Positions 9,366 through 16,994 of a DNA stretch of 16,994 bases are shown here, piece after piece. Both the position numbers and the translations under genes were made by a program. The notes below the pieces were generated by a model. It saw nothing but the letters and a program-made list of their open reading frames with translations. It was not told the origin of the DNA and made no database searches. Source of the stretch: Jimgerdemannia flammicorona (Eukaryota; Mucoromycota; Endogonomycetes; Endogonales; Endogonaceae); assembly GCA_003990745.1 (NCBI GenBank), contig RBNI01002975.1, positions 1 through 16,994 on the forward strand, in the 5' to 3' direction. The stretch's first letter is position 1, and each line of letters starts with the position of its first letter.

Positions 9366-10600
9366 GAAGTTATCCAAACCCTCACCTTGGTTACAAACTC
9401 TATCATAGAACAAATTATCACAGTGTATACTAATGATAAAGAAGCTCAAGCCCTCCAGGAAATTCTAAGCAGGAATAATGCTAATAAGTATACCTGGTAT
9501 CAGCAATACCAACTGAGGAATAATACAATCTACTATAAGGACAGATTGTATATTCCAAATAACTGAGACCTCTGAAGAACTATCCTATTTAAATATCATA
9601 ATACCCCTATAGCTGAACATTTAGTATTTGGCAAATGCTATAAAGTTATCTCCCAAAACTTCTATTGGCCCATCAGCTAAAGACCTACATCACTTCCTAT
9701 AATGTCTGTCAATACAACAAGTTCTCAACACTAGTAAAACCTGGTCTACTTCACCTCATCTCAGTATTATCTGCTAATTGGAAATAAATCTCTATGGACT
9801 TCATTATACAATTACCCCAAACCAAGAACAGAAAAGATGTAATTACTGACTTCATAGACTATCTCAGTAAACAAGCCCACTTTGTACCAACTACTACTAC
9901 TGTAATAGTATCAGATATAGCTATACTCCTGTTTGATAACATCTTCTACTATTATAGTCTTCCTAAGATCATTGTTAGTAACCGAGATCTGAAATTTACC
10001 AGACATTTTTAGAAAGCCCTCTATGTACATCTTGGAACAAAACTTGTACTATCTATAGTCTTTCACTCTGAAATGGATGACCAAACTGAAAGAATGAACT
10101 GAACTCTAGAACAAATGCTAAGGAACTATATTTCCTATAGACAAGATGATTGGTATAAACATCTCACTGCAGTTGAGTTTGTCTACAACAACAGTAAGTA
10201 AGCCTCTCTTGGAATGGCCCCATTCTTTACCAATACTAGACAAAATCCAAACACCTCTCTAACATTTATCTGAACTACTGATGAACCCTCCACAGTCAAA
10301 GCTATTGAAGAATTCCTGCTCCGAATGTGCAATTTAAGCCAAATTGCAATCAAGAACTTATCATGAGCTCAAGAACAACAGTCACAGTATGTCAACCAAT
10401 ACTGCTGAGAAGAGACTTTTGATATCAGAGAAAAAGTCCTATTAGACATCTGAGGATACCAAGTTGACAACCTCAAGCACAGACCATCTATGAAACTGAA
10501 CAGCAAGTTTATTGGACCATTTAAAGTCATTACACAAGTCTCTCCTACTTCCTATAAATTGGTGCTACCAGACACCATTAGGATTCACTTAGTCTTTAAT
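9366..10600 (+). pseudogene. Integrase remnant (HHCC, D-35-E core, GPF module)
   Basis: Integrase would join the cDNA ends to target DNA. The zinc-binding N-domain reads KYHNTPIAEHLVF for the two His and NVCQYNK for the Cys pair (around 9590-9735). The first Cys appears as Tyr, a G-to-A change, and there is a frame change between the two halves. The core has Asp at 9857-9859 (FIDYLSKQAHF), then SNRD at 9977-9988, where the family has SDRD: the second catalytic Asp is Asn (AAC at 9980-9982). The Glu of DDQTERMN is at 10088-10090. Exactly 35 residues separate the SNRD Asn from the Glu, as in the D-35-E rule. KFIGPFKVI (around 10505-10531) is the GPY/F module. TAG, TAA and TGA stops occur at several points. 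Confidence 0.9.
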
Positions 10601-10680
10601 ATCTAATATCTCAAGTGATACAATAAAAATGATGATAAGCTATTCCCAAACTGAACCATGGAACCACTTATACCTGTCAT

Positions 10681-11290
10681 TATTAATGACCAAGAAGAAT
10701 ATAAAGTTGAATAAATCCTCAATAAATGTAACAACAAGAACCACCCTAAGTATCTTGTCAAATAGAAAAATTATCTAATCTATGATGCAACCTAGGAACC
10801 CAAGACCAATCTCCAGAATGCTACTGACTTAGTTCAGGAATATGATTCCTTGAACAACTAAAATCAAATACTCTGCACCTATCAGTACATACTATATATT
10901 ATCCTCCTAAACATTATAATTATCACAAACAAAAATCAAGAACTCAGTAAGCCAAGACAAAGAATACTGACCCTCTAAAAAAAAATAGCAAAACTGAAAG
11001 CAAGCCTATTCTCTTCATACTATTAGTGGGAAATGAGGCATAGATATTTAAGAAGATTCCTTGGAGGAAATTCTCCAGTAGTAAATGACATCAGAATCAC
11101 TTTCGATGTATAGTATCGAATATATGACCCTTTAATGTATGAATCCAATATATTAGGCAACTGTACTACAAGTATGCCACTTTCTGAAAAAATAGACTTC
11201 ATCAGACTTTTGACCTCCCAAATGATATAACAACACTAGAACAAATTAGAAGGCCCTGATGAGAACATTGAAGGCTAAGAAGGGGAGAGT
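10681..11290 (+). pseudogene. Chromodomain and C-terminal tail of the chromovirus polyprotein
   Basis: In the same frame as integrase, a chromodomain-like block begins with DQEEYKVE (10688-10711) and continues NHPKYLVK, then a TAG at 10763-10765, and YDAT, then a TAG at 10793-10795, followed by EPKTNLQNATDLVQEY. The usual pattern is YLVKWKGY and TWEP, so both TAGs replace the Trp residues of the aromatic-cage core. Chromodomains of this kind bind methylated histone H3 and steer insertion; that role is known from the family. Beyond the chromodomain the same frame continues for about 140 codons with several stops, ending NKLEGPDENIEG at the polypurine tract. This tail has no motif I recognise. 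Ending at the polypurine tract is common for chromovirus polyproteins. Confidence 0.82.
11276..11290 (+). other. Polypurine tract before the 3' LTR
   Basis: The run AAGAAGGGGAGAG is directly followed by T and then TGTAAG at 11291. A purine run against a TG-starting LTR is the plus-strand primer site of LTR retrotransposons, and it lies just past the end of the pol frame, as expected. Confidence 0.85.
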
Positions 11291-11582
11291 TGTAAGTGTA
11301 CAACCTCTAAGCCACTAAAATCACACATCACCCTCTGAACAAGCCACTAAAATCACATATAACAGCTGAACAAATCTGGAAATCACCTGCTCAATCACAA
11401 AGCTGAGTCAAACTAAAGTCACAGTGTACAAAGCTGAGTCAACATAAAGTCATGGAACACAAGATTTATATAAATAGAATCTTACCAATCAGGACCAAAC
11501 ACATATATACTGAGCACTAAGATGTGTCAAAACAGAGAACCAAAACAAACAACAAACTACAACTTCTGAACATATACAAACA
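11291..11582 (+). mobile_element. 3' LTR of the chromovirus (right edge approximate)
   Basis: It begins TGTAAGTGTAC immediately after the polypurine tract. A TATA box (TTTATATAAATAG, around 11464-11476) fits a U3/R boundary. U3 contains two sets of direct repeats: AAGCCACTAAAATCACA at 11309 and 11341, and ACAAAGCTGAGTCAA at 11397 and 11428. They may act as enhancer elements. The right end is set near a CA at about 11582 by the TG...CA rule only, because no full 5' LTR exists in the window for comparison. Confidence 0.65.
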
Positions 11583-12675
11583 TGATTACTGAGATCTACA
11601 ACTGTATCTGTGCTGACATTTAGAATATCATTGTCAACTGAGCCACACTCCCTCTATCCCTCATGAATATCCATAGTCTAGCACTCCTCTACTTCATGGA
11701 AGCCTGATGGAATGTCCTGAATATGCTTAGCGAAGCCCACTAAATTAGACAAATCTTAAGCTACTATCAGATCGGCCCCTCCTAGAAGATATGATCAAAT
11801 ACTACCATGACATGGACATTACTCAGATGTCTCAACACCAGAAACTCATTATCTGTAAATATCAAGAACTCTTCTATAAGTACAGCATCTTTATTCTCCA
11901 TCTCTAAATTACTACTGCTGAAATGATCACTATCCTGTTCTATGGCCAAATTGATAACATAATACAAGAACTCAACCACAAGTATCTCAAATACATTCAG
12001 ACTATAGACAGAATCTTTCTACACCCTGATGACTATATCCTACAAATGCTTCAAGTCAGATATACCATAAAGGATGTTTACAATATAATCTGATTTAATG
12101 AAGATAAAGCAGAAGACAATGATCCCTCTGATGCCAACATGACCTTGAGTCAAGGATCCCTGTCAACTCTGATCACCCTGCCAACCTTACTGATGAACTT
12201 GCAACAGTTCATAACTATCTATAAGACCTATTGAGATAATGACCACTGGTACAAATACCAATCCACATTCACTCCCAATTATCTCAACTATAATGAAGAG
12301 ACAGGAGAATATGATCTGTATCTTCAGACAACTCTCGAGATCAAACCAACTACTCTACCATCTGAGTATGAGTAATATGAACCATAGCCACCAGCCTACT
12401 ACAACCTTGTGACTCATAGTGCTGTAACCTATAAAAGGTATATAGACAGCAAATCTGATGAAAGTGAAGACAATACATCACTCTTTTGCCCATCAACTCC
12501 ATACCTAGTATATGAGACAGACAATACTATCCTGTGAGATGGTGATGAAGTCCCAATGTATTACTATCTCAGCGAATAAGGAGAATTAATCTGCAAACCA
12601 CTCTTCCTAGATAACTACTTTATCAGAGATAATGTCATTAATGGTGATGTCATTGAAGACTACTCAGATAGCATC
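11582..12675 (+). pseudogene. Unidentified decayed coding region after the 3' LTR
   Basis: From about 11761 to 12675 one frame (codons starting at 11803, 11806 and so on) reads as acidic, Tyr-rich protein for some 300 codons with only about ten stops, far fewer than chance would give in AT-rich DNA. Readable pieces include DMDITQMSQHQKLIICKYQ, FLHPDDYILQMLQVRYTIKD, YNEETGEYDLYLQTTLEIKP and DGDEVPMYYYLSE. The stops fit Gln, Arg or Trp codons changed by C-to-T or G-to-A. A different frame from the ATG at 11582 (MITEIYNCICADI) may be the N-terminal part, joined by a frameshift near 11750. I do not recognise the family. It could be gag of a third element, an accessory ORF of one, or a decayed host gene. 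Confidence 0.45.
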
Positions 12676-12689
12676 TAAATCTATAGATA

Positions 12690-13060
12690 GCTTAGCAGCC
12701 ATAGCATAGTTAGATTAGTCTTATATAACATAACTGTGAACTGACTCAGCAATCAGATGATCTCTTGATATATTAGATTATACTTATATTATGTGACTGC
12801 ATTCTGACTTAGCAAGGTACTAAATGCTATATCTATATTTAGCATAGTCCAGATAGCCCCTCACTAGTATAAATACCCCCTCTCCCAGACCTCAGAATCT
12901 CAGACTTGAACAATCTGAACATAACTCCTGAGTACTTCTCCACAATATTCCTTCACACAACTACTCCTAGTATAGTAAAATCATGAATAGGGAATAAACC
13001 TATTTAATAACCCATAAACCACTCTTAAGTAAATCTACTCCTCATTAGATCCCACTCCTA
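12690..13060 (+). other. LTR-like non-coding stretch (possible solo or broken LTR)
   Basis: No coding signal. The block AGCAGCCATAGCATAGTTAG (around 12694-12713) resembles AGTAGCCATCTCATAGTTAG in the LTR at 15835-16302. A TATA-like AGTATAAATACCCC (around 12868) and GGAATAAACC (around 12990) lie downstream in the same order as TATAAATAACCC and GAATAAACC of that LTR. The shared order suggests a distant LTR promoter and polyadenylation region. Ends are not defined. Confidence 0.35.
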
Positions 13061-13394
13061 ACCCCATCATGAAATTTCCTAATTGGGTATTATCTATAGC
13101 AATATGCCAATTCAACTAAACTGGTCTTAGTTTCTTGAACTTTCTGAAATATGGAAAATTCTGAACATCCAGAACTAGTCTGAAAAAGGGACTTTGGTTG
13201 AGATGTCAACCTGATCTTGAAATCAATAAGTATAGAGGATATACTCCATATTAAATTGATCTTGACCTTAAGAAAACAGTCTTCCAGAATATCTAGAACT
13301 CCCAGAAAACCCTTTCAGAACTACATAATAGTTACCCTAATAAGTAACCCTCTTATACATTCAGTACTATCAAGATCTTCTGACAATCTATACC
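13061..13394. other. Unassigned stretch, nothing recognised
   Basis: No frame stays open usefully, no RNA gene or terminal repeat is visible, and I see no similarity to the LINE section just upstream of it in copy 1 (3500-3825). The small plus frame at 13217-13402 has no motif and I do not call it a gene. Confidence 0.5.
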
Positions 13395-15110
13395 ATTTTT
13401 AGCTTCTATCTCTATTCTATACTCCTTACACACTATTTGCTACTTTATTAGTCTCTTTCTCAGACCCCACATATGTATAAACAGCTCAACTATTCACAAT
13501 TGTCCAAAGCACTACCTCTCTGTCATCATCTACTTGATATGTCTCAGCTTCTAGTAAGGCTACCATTATCTCATCTTAGAGTTTCCTCAATACCTTCTCA
13601 CTCTGTAGGATTTCAGCCTAGTATCTCTCACTCAGTATCTGAAAGTTCTCCCCCTCCAGCTCTTTAGCTGCTATATTCTTAAGTATTTTCCACAGCCATT
13701 TCTCTTTATCTACCACCTCCTCAACTCTCTGGACCACTCTCTTTTCCTCCTCCATCTGCTCACCCTTGACATTTCTTCTTACTAACTTATCTCAATTCTC
13801 CTCTAGCATATTCTGCAGTTTCTCCTTATCAGTAGCTCTATCTGACATGCTATACTGAGAGTACTCCCTCTTGACTATCTCCACATCCTCTATAATGATA
13901 CTCAACCTAGTATCACCTCTCTCTCTTTAGGTTGTCTCTGGAGCTACTTTCTTCTTTCTAGTCTAGGTACTTACTCTCAATCCAGTAGCTTCAGTAGTAG
14001 TCTCCCCTGCTCTCCCCCCTCCCAACTTTGCCAACAGGTTCTTCTGAATATGTCTCTTTTGTGCTTTCTCTCAGGCTGTCTAATCCAGCCTCATCTTTTT
14101 ACTATTTACAATCTCTACTACTATCTTGGTCTCAAACTTCTTCAGCCAATCTCCTCCTTTCAATAGCCCTGATCAGATCCTCCAGCACCTCTAGCAAGTC
14201 CTTCTTATCCTTCTATATCTCTTTCACTCTAGAGACTTTATACCCCACTAGTCTCTATCCGAGTACCACTAGCTAGTTTTATCTCTCTCTATATTCTCCT
14301 TATCTACTAGCTATACTCTGATATCTATATATCTTATCCTAAACTCTGTGCCTTCTCAGATCTGAAACCCAATATCTATAATATCTCTATACTTCTTGAT
14401 AGCCTCTACAATCAGCCCTATGGCCATCTCCTTCAATATCATAGGAACATCTATTACTAATAACTGTACTACTTGGGGATTCCAATATAGATATCTGGCT
14501 ATAGAGATTGTCACTTCCTCCACTACTATCCTCTTCTCTATTATCTTCAGCAGTACATCCTCCTCCTTGAAACCAATCTCTACCCCTTCTAGCCTCTTCA
14601 AAAACTTTACTAAGACAGCCTTCTTTATCTTCTAGGCCAGAAGCTCCAGAATTATCTTTACAGTCACCCACCAAGTCCCAGAAGCACAGTATGATGGTGA
14701 ATTCAAACCTCAAATTCTTGAGTTACAGTGCTATCACTAGGCCTATCATACTATCTATCAGATCTCTGAGCCTCATACTTACTCTCTATCTAAATCTACT
14801 ATCAACTATTATATCTGGATTTTTTTTCAGATTAACAGTCCTCTTACCATCAGTAGTTTCACTCTCTCTAGCCTCTACTCCCCCAGCCCTACTGTTCTCA
14901 CTACCCTGGACTACTCTCTCAGACCCAGTATCTCTTACTGTATTCTTGCTCTTTCTTAGTCAGCTCTCTAGTCTAGTTATCAGATAACTCTTCTTTACTT
15001 TATTTGCAAAGCTTACCCTCCCAGTCCCATGTCCTCCAGTACTATCCTCTCTCTTTCTATATCCTCTAGCTAGCAAGCTCTGCATACTTTCTCCTAAGCC
15101 ATGACTTCTT
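13395..15110 (-). pseudogene. Second, diverged LINE ORF1 copy without ORF2
   Basis: Read on the minus strand, this is homologous to the ORF1 of the LINE at 1-5650 along its length and in the same order. Matching blocks include YWNPQVVQLLVIDVP here against CWDPQVVQLMVLDFP in copy 1; RFEFTIILCF (around 14680-14713) against RLEFTITLCF; and EILQSEKVLRKL (around 13575-13620) against EILHREEVLRKI. The DNA near 14815, with a T8 run after CTGGA, also matches copy 1 near 5255. The match ends close to the ORF1 C-terminus at 13395, so endonuclease and RT are absent. Ordinary LINE truncation removes the 5' end, not the 3' end, so a later break or insertion is likely. It has many stops and frameshifts and more T for C than copy 1. 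Confidence 0.75.
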
Positions 15111-15834
15111 TTTATATACTATTAATTAAATATATTAGAGCTATCCTACCTAGTACACATCTTAGAATATATATCAGTTACTATGATACTAGTATCTTTA
15201 CTCCAAAAATGATATCTTAAGTATTGCTATAAGATTGTGTAACTCAAATATTACCAGAGAAAGATGGTTTTAGTAAGCTTCTTAGTAAGTATAGTTCTAA
15301 TATAAGTGACTGCTTTTGAGTAATATCAAAATAAAAGAGAAAATGACTATCATAAATAAGAGAAAGAATGATTATAGTAGACCAGTTAGATATTAAACTG
15401 ATAATAGTTATCAGGATTATTACAGATAAGATCTTCTAATTAGTGCAGAGTAATTAAGTAGCAGATATTACTCTTAATAGCTCTTAGTAATATATGAGAT
15501 TAGACTCTGATTATTTGGAAGTTATTGAGAGACCTAAGACTATTTAGGTCAGATATTTAGACTATACTCAACTGAAACTGATTATATGATTAAGACCTAT
15601 AAACTTAAGTAGTAGAGTATTAAAATTTTCTTCTATCTTATATATATATAAGTTCTTTATTTATTCTATTAAAGAGAACTAGATTCTGTCCATCATTCTG
15701 TATCTTTTAGGAAGTTTTTTCTTTATTTATTACTCCATTTAGAGTAATAGAGGCTTTGCTATTTTGGCTCTGATATAATCTTATATATATGTATATTGGA
15801 GTTTGAACATATATCTTTAGTTATAAGTATATAG
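15111..15834. other. AT-rich unassigned stretch
   Basis: Very AT-rich, with a perfect 16-base palindrome CTTATATATATATAAG at 15637-15652 and another TATATAT run near 15780. Stops are dense in all frames. No transposase motif, RNA gene or repeat boundary could be supported. It ends at the TGT that opens the next LTR. Confidence 0.5.
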
Positions 15835-16302
15835 TGTGATGGTCAATTCGAATTAGTAATCTGAATCAGAGGGAATTAGACATTTGATTGCGGTACCTAA
15901 ATCCGATTCCCAGTATAGTATAGCCTTATAGTTAGCCAAGTCTCTGATTTAGATAAATATCTCGACACTTGCAAAATCAATGACCCAATATAGTATAGCA
16001 TTTAGACAATGTCGAAAAGTCTCAACACTTACTAAATGACTCATAACTTAGCTATGCAACTCAGTAGCCATCTCATAGTTAGCAAAACCTGTATAAATAA
16101 CCCAGTATCTTAGAGTGAATAAACCTCAGATCGAAATAGTTCAAAGCAAAGAGAAAGCAAAGGAACTAGTAAGCCTGCAGGTAGATACACTTCAAACTCA
16201 CCCACCCCTGCATACAGAGGACTCCGTGGAGTCAAAGAAGATCAAGAATTCAAGATACAGAAATCCGACATACTTACAAGGTTAAGCGTCCGCTATGTTA
16301 CA
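15835..16302 (+). mobile_element. 5' LTR of a younger LTR retrotransposon
   Basis: It starts TGTGATGGTC at 15835 and ends TATGTTACA at 16302, giving a TG...CA structure of 468 bases. A TATA box (GTATAAATAACCC, from 16091) and GAATAAACC (around 16118) mark the promoter and polyadenylation region. U3 holds repeated blocks: CCCAGTATAGTATAGC at 15909 and CCCAATATAGTATAGC at 15984, and CTCGACACTTGC at 15961 with CTCAACACTTAC at 16020. CpG sites are kept here, unlike most of the window. A putative primer site and gag follow. The right-hand LTR is outside the window, so the edges are inferred. Confidence 0.75.
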
Positions 16303-16304
16303 AC

Positions 16305-16322
16305 TTGGTGCCCATTGGCTGG
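16305..16322 (+). other. Putative primer-binding site
   Basis: TTGGTGCCCATTGGCTGG begins three bases after the proposed LTR end. A TGG start, complementary to the CCA end of a tRNA, is expected at this place. I cannot say which tRNA would prime. Confidence 0.5.
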
Positions 16323-16404
16323 TGATTCAAGATAAATCCCTCACTTTCAAGCTGAACAACGAACAACTGATACCACAAGAATACACACAACATAATCAGA
16401 CAAA

Positions 16405-16994
16405 ATGGATATGAGACCACCTGTATTTCATGGATATACTTCAGATGAATCAATTGTCACCTTCATAGACAATTTCGAGCAGTATGCTGCCATTAGGACC
16501 TTAACTGCAGGACAGCAAGTAGCCCTCATGCCCTACAGCCTACAAGGACCTGCAAGAGCAGTATTCATAGCTGCAACCTATGCAGGAAATGATGCCGATG
16601 CTATACTGAATGCACAGAAGACCTGGATCCAGAATACCTATTACACAGACGAGATCAAGCAAGCCCTGAAGGACCAGCTCAATACAACATGTCAAGGAAT
16701 GAGCGAGGACCCAAACACATTCTTCACAAGAATCCGATATCAGATAATCCTTGCGGATTATGCTGATACCATCCGAGACCAAGTAGTAGAAGCAACCTTC
16801 ATGAAAGGAGTTCACCCAGAGATAGCCTTGGCCATCCACTCATCACCAGTAGTCCTAGATCTGGCACAAAAGGTCACCTATGCTCAGCGATATTGGATAG
16901 CCAGACATCCACAAGACCACACAATGAAAAGAGTTACTGGCATTAGAATCGAAGCACCCAAGCCAACTAGTGTAATCCCTTTTTTTTTTTTTTT
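16405..16994 (+). CDS. gag: Gag of the right-hand LTR retrotransposon (partial, open at window end)
   Basis: From the ATG at 16405 (MDMRPPVFHGYTSDESIV) the frame is open for 196 codons to the window edge with no stop. It is the first ATG after the leader and lies about 100 bases past the primer site. The pattern fits a Ty3/Gypsy-type Gag capsid region: F-x-G near the start, FIDNFEQYAAIRTLT, LQGPARAVF, YYTDEIKQALKDQL, DPNTFFTRIRYQIILADYAD and VVEATFMKGVHPEIALAI. No zinc knuckle is reached. CpG sites are frequent (about nine counted by eye in 575 bases) and no decay stops occur, so this copy is either young or unmutated. The last five codons come from a T run and would read as Phe, so the true protein sequence there is uncertain. 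Confidence 0.8.
   Translation, partial: MDMRPPVFHGYTSDESIVTFIDNFEQYAAIRTLTAGQQVALMPYSLQGPARAVFIAATYAGNDADAILNAQKTWIQNTYYTDEIKQALKDQLNTTCQGMSEDPNTFFTRIRYQIILADYADTIRDQVVEATFMKGVHPEIALAIHSSPVVLDLAQKVTYAQRYWIARHPQDHTMKRVTGIRIEAPKPTSVIPFFFF
16980..16994. repeat. T15 homopolymer at the window end
   Basis: Fifteen T's interrupt the gag frame at the right edge. They could be an assembly end artefact, or the A tail of another minus-strand LINE inserted in gag, since the left edge also begins with T's followed by a LINE 3' end. Confidence 0.7.

Larger units (their letters stand above)
5650..11582 (+). mobile_element. Decayed Ty3/Gypsy chromovirus carrying a dUTPase domain
   Basis: The plus strand reads, in order, gag with a CCHC knuckle, dUTPase, aspartic protease, RT, RNase H, integrase with a GPF module, a chromodomain, a polypurine tract and a 3' LTR. 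Integrase after RT/RNase H is the Ty3/Gypsy (Metaviridae) order, and the chromodomain places the element among chromoviruses. The coding frame changes several times (near 6260, 7330, between protease and RT, 9190 and 9690). Stops replace expected Arg, Gln and Trp residues. Few CpG sites remain: about seven were counted by eye in 5797-11290. The right end of the 3' LTR and the left end of the element are approximate; no 5' LTR is visible to the right of the LINE. Confidence 0.9.

Noticed and set aside
13080..13110. TTGGGTATTATC as a copia-type primer-binding site
   Set aside because: It only weakly resembles a Met-tRNA primer site, and no copia Gag or integrase motif follows.
15240..15620. Possible decayed Tc1/mariner or pogo transposase
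   Set aside because: Three-frame reading gave only loose resemblance and no DDE block or terminal inverted repeats, so no call is made.
16540..16839. Minus-strand 99-codon open frame
   Set aside because: It is antisense to the well-supported gag frame and has no domain of its own.

Overview
The window looks like transposon-packed, non-genic DNA from a eukaryote, most likely a filamentous fungus. Reasons: a LINE with an APE-type endonuclease, a QGDP/FADD-type reverse transcriptase and a C-terminal zinc-knuckle, which resembles the Tad1-type layout; a chromodomain-bearing Ty3/Gypsy element; near loss of CpG; and many stop codons that look like C-to-T or G-to-A changes at Arg, Gln and Trp codons, as in RIP or methylation-driven decay. 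No host gene, tRNA, rRNA or CRISPR array was recognised. The species cannot be named from the sequence.

Layout. (1) 1-5650, minus strand: one nearly full-length but dead LINE. Its 3' end (seven T's on the plus strand, i.e. an A tail) is at base 1. ORF2 (endonuclease-RT-zinc knuckle) lies at about 400-3690 and ORF1 at about 3825-5630. (2) About 5650-11580, plus strand: a decayed Ty3/Gypsy chromovirus. It reads gag with a CCHC knuckle, a dUTPase domain, aspartic protease, reverse transcriptase, RNase H, integrase (HHCC, D-35-E, GPF), a chromodomain and a C-terminal tail that runs into a polypurine tract. A 3' LTR starts with TGTAAG at 11291. The 5' LTR is missing or reduced to a short remnant beside the LINE. 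(3) 11582-12690: a decayed coding region that I cannot identify, followed by an LTR-like non-coding stretch (12690-13060) and an unassigned stretch. (4) About 13395-15110, minus strand: a second, more diverged LINE copy containing only ORF1 sequence. (5) 15116-15834: AT-rich, nothing recognised. (6) 15835-16994, plus strand: a younger LTR retrotransposon with a 5' LTR (15835-16302), a possible primer-binding site, and an open gag frame from 16405. The gag runs into 15 T's at the window end.

The most interesting item is the dUTPase domain of the chromovirus. All five dUTPase motifs can be read in the same frame as the upstream CCHC knuckle, so it was part of the gag-pol polyprotein. In the working element, Gag would package the RNA, protease would cut the polyprotein, RT and RNase H would make cDNA while dUTPase kept dUTP out of it, and integrase with its chromodomain would insert it, probably into heterochromatin. 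None of this functions now: every domain of this copy carries stops or frameshifts, and integrase has lost one catalytic Asp. The right-hand element still has CpG sites and an open frame, so it is either younger or escaped the mutation process.
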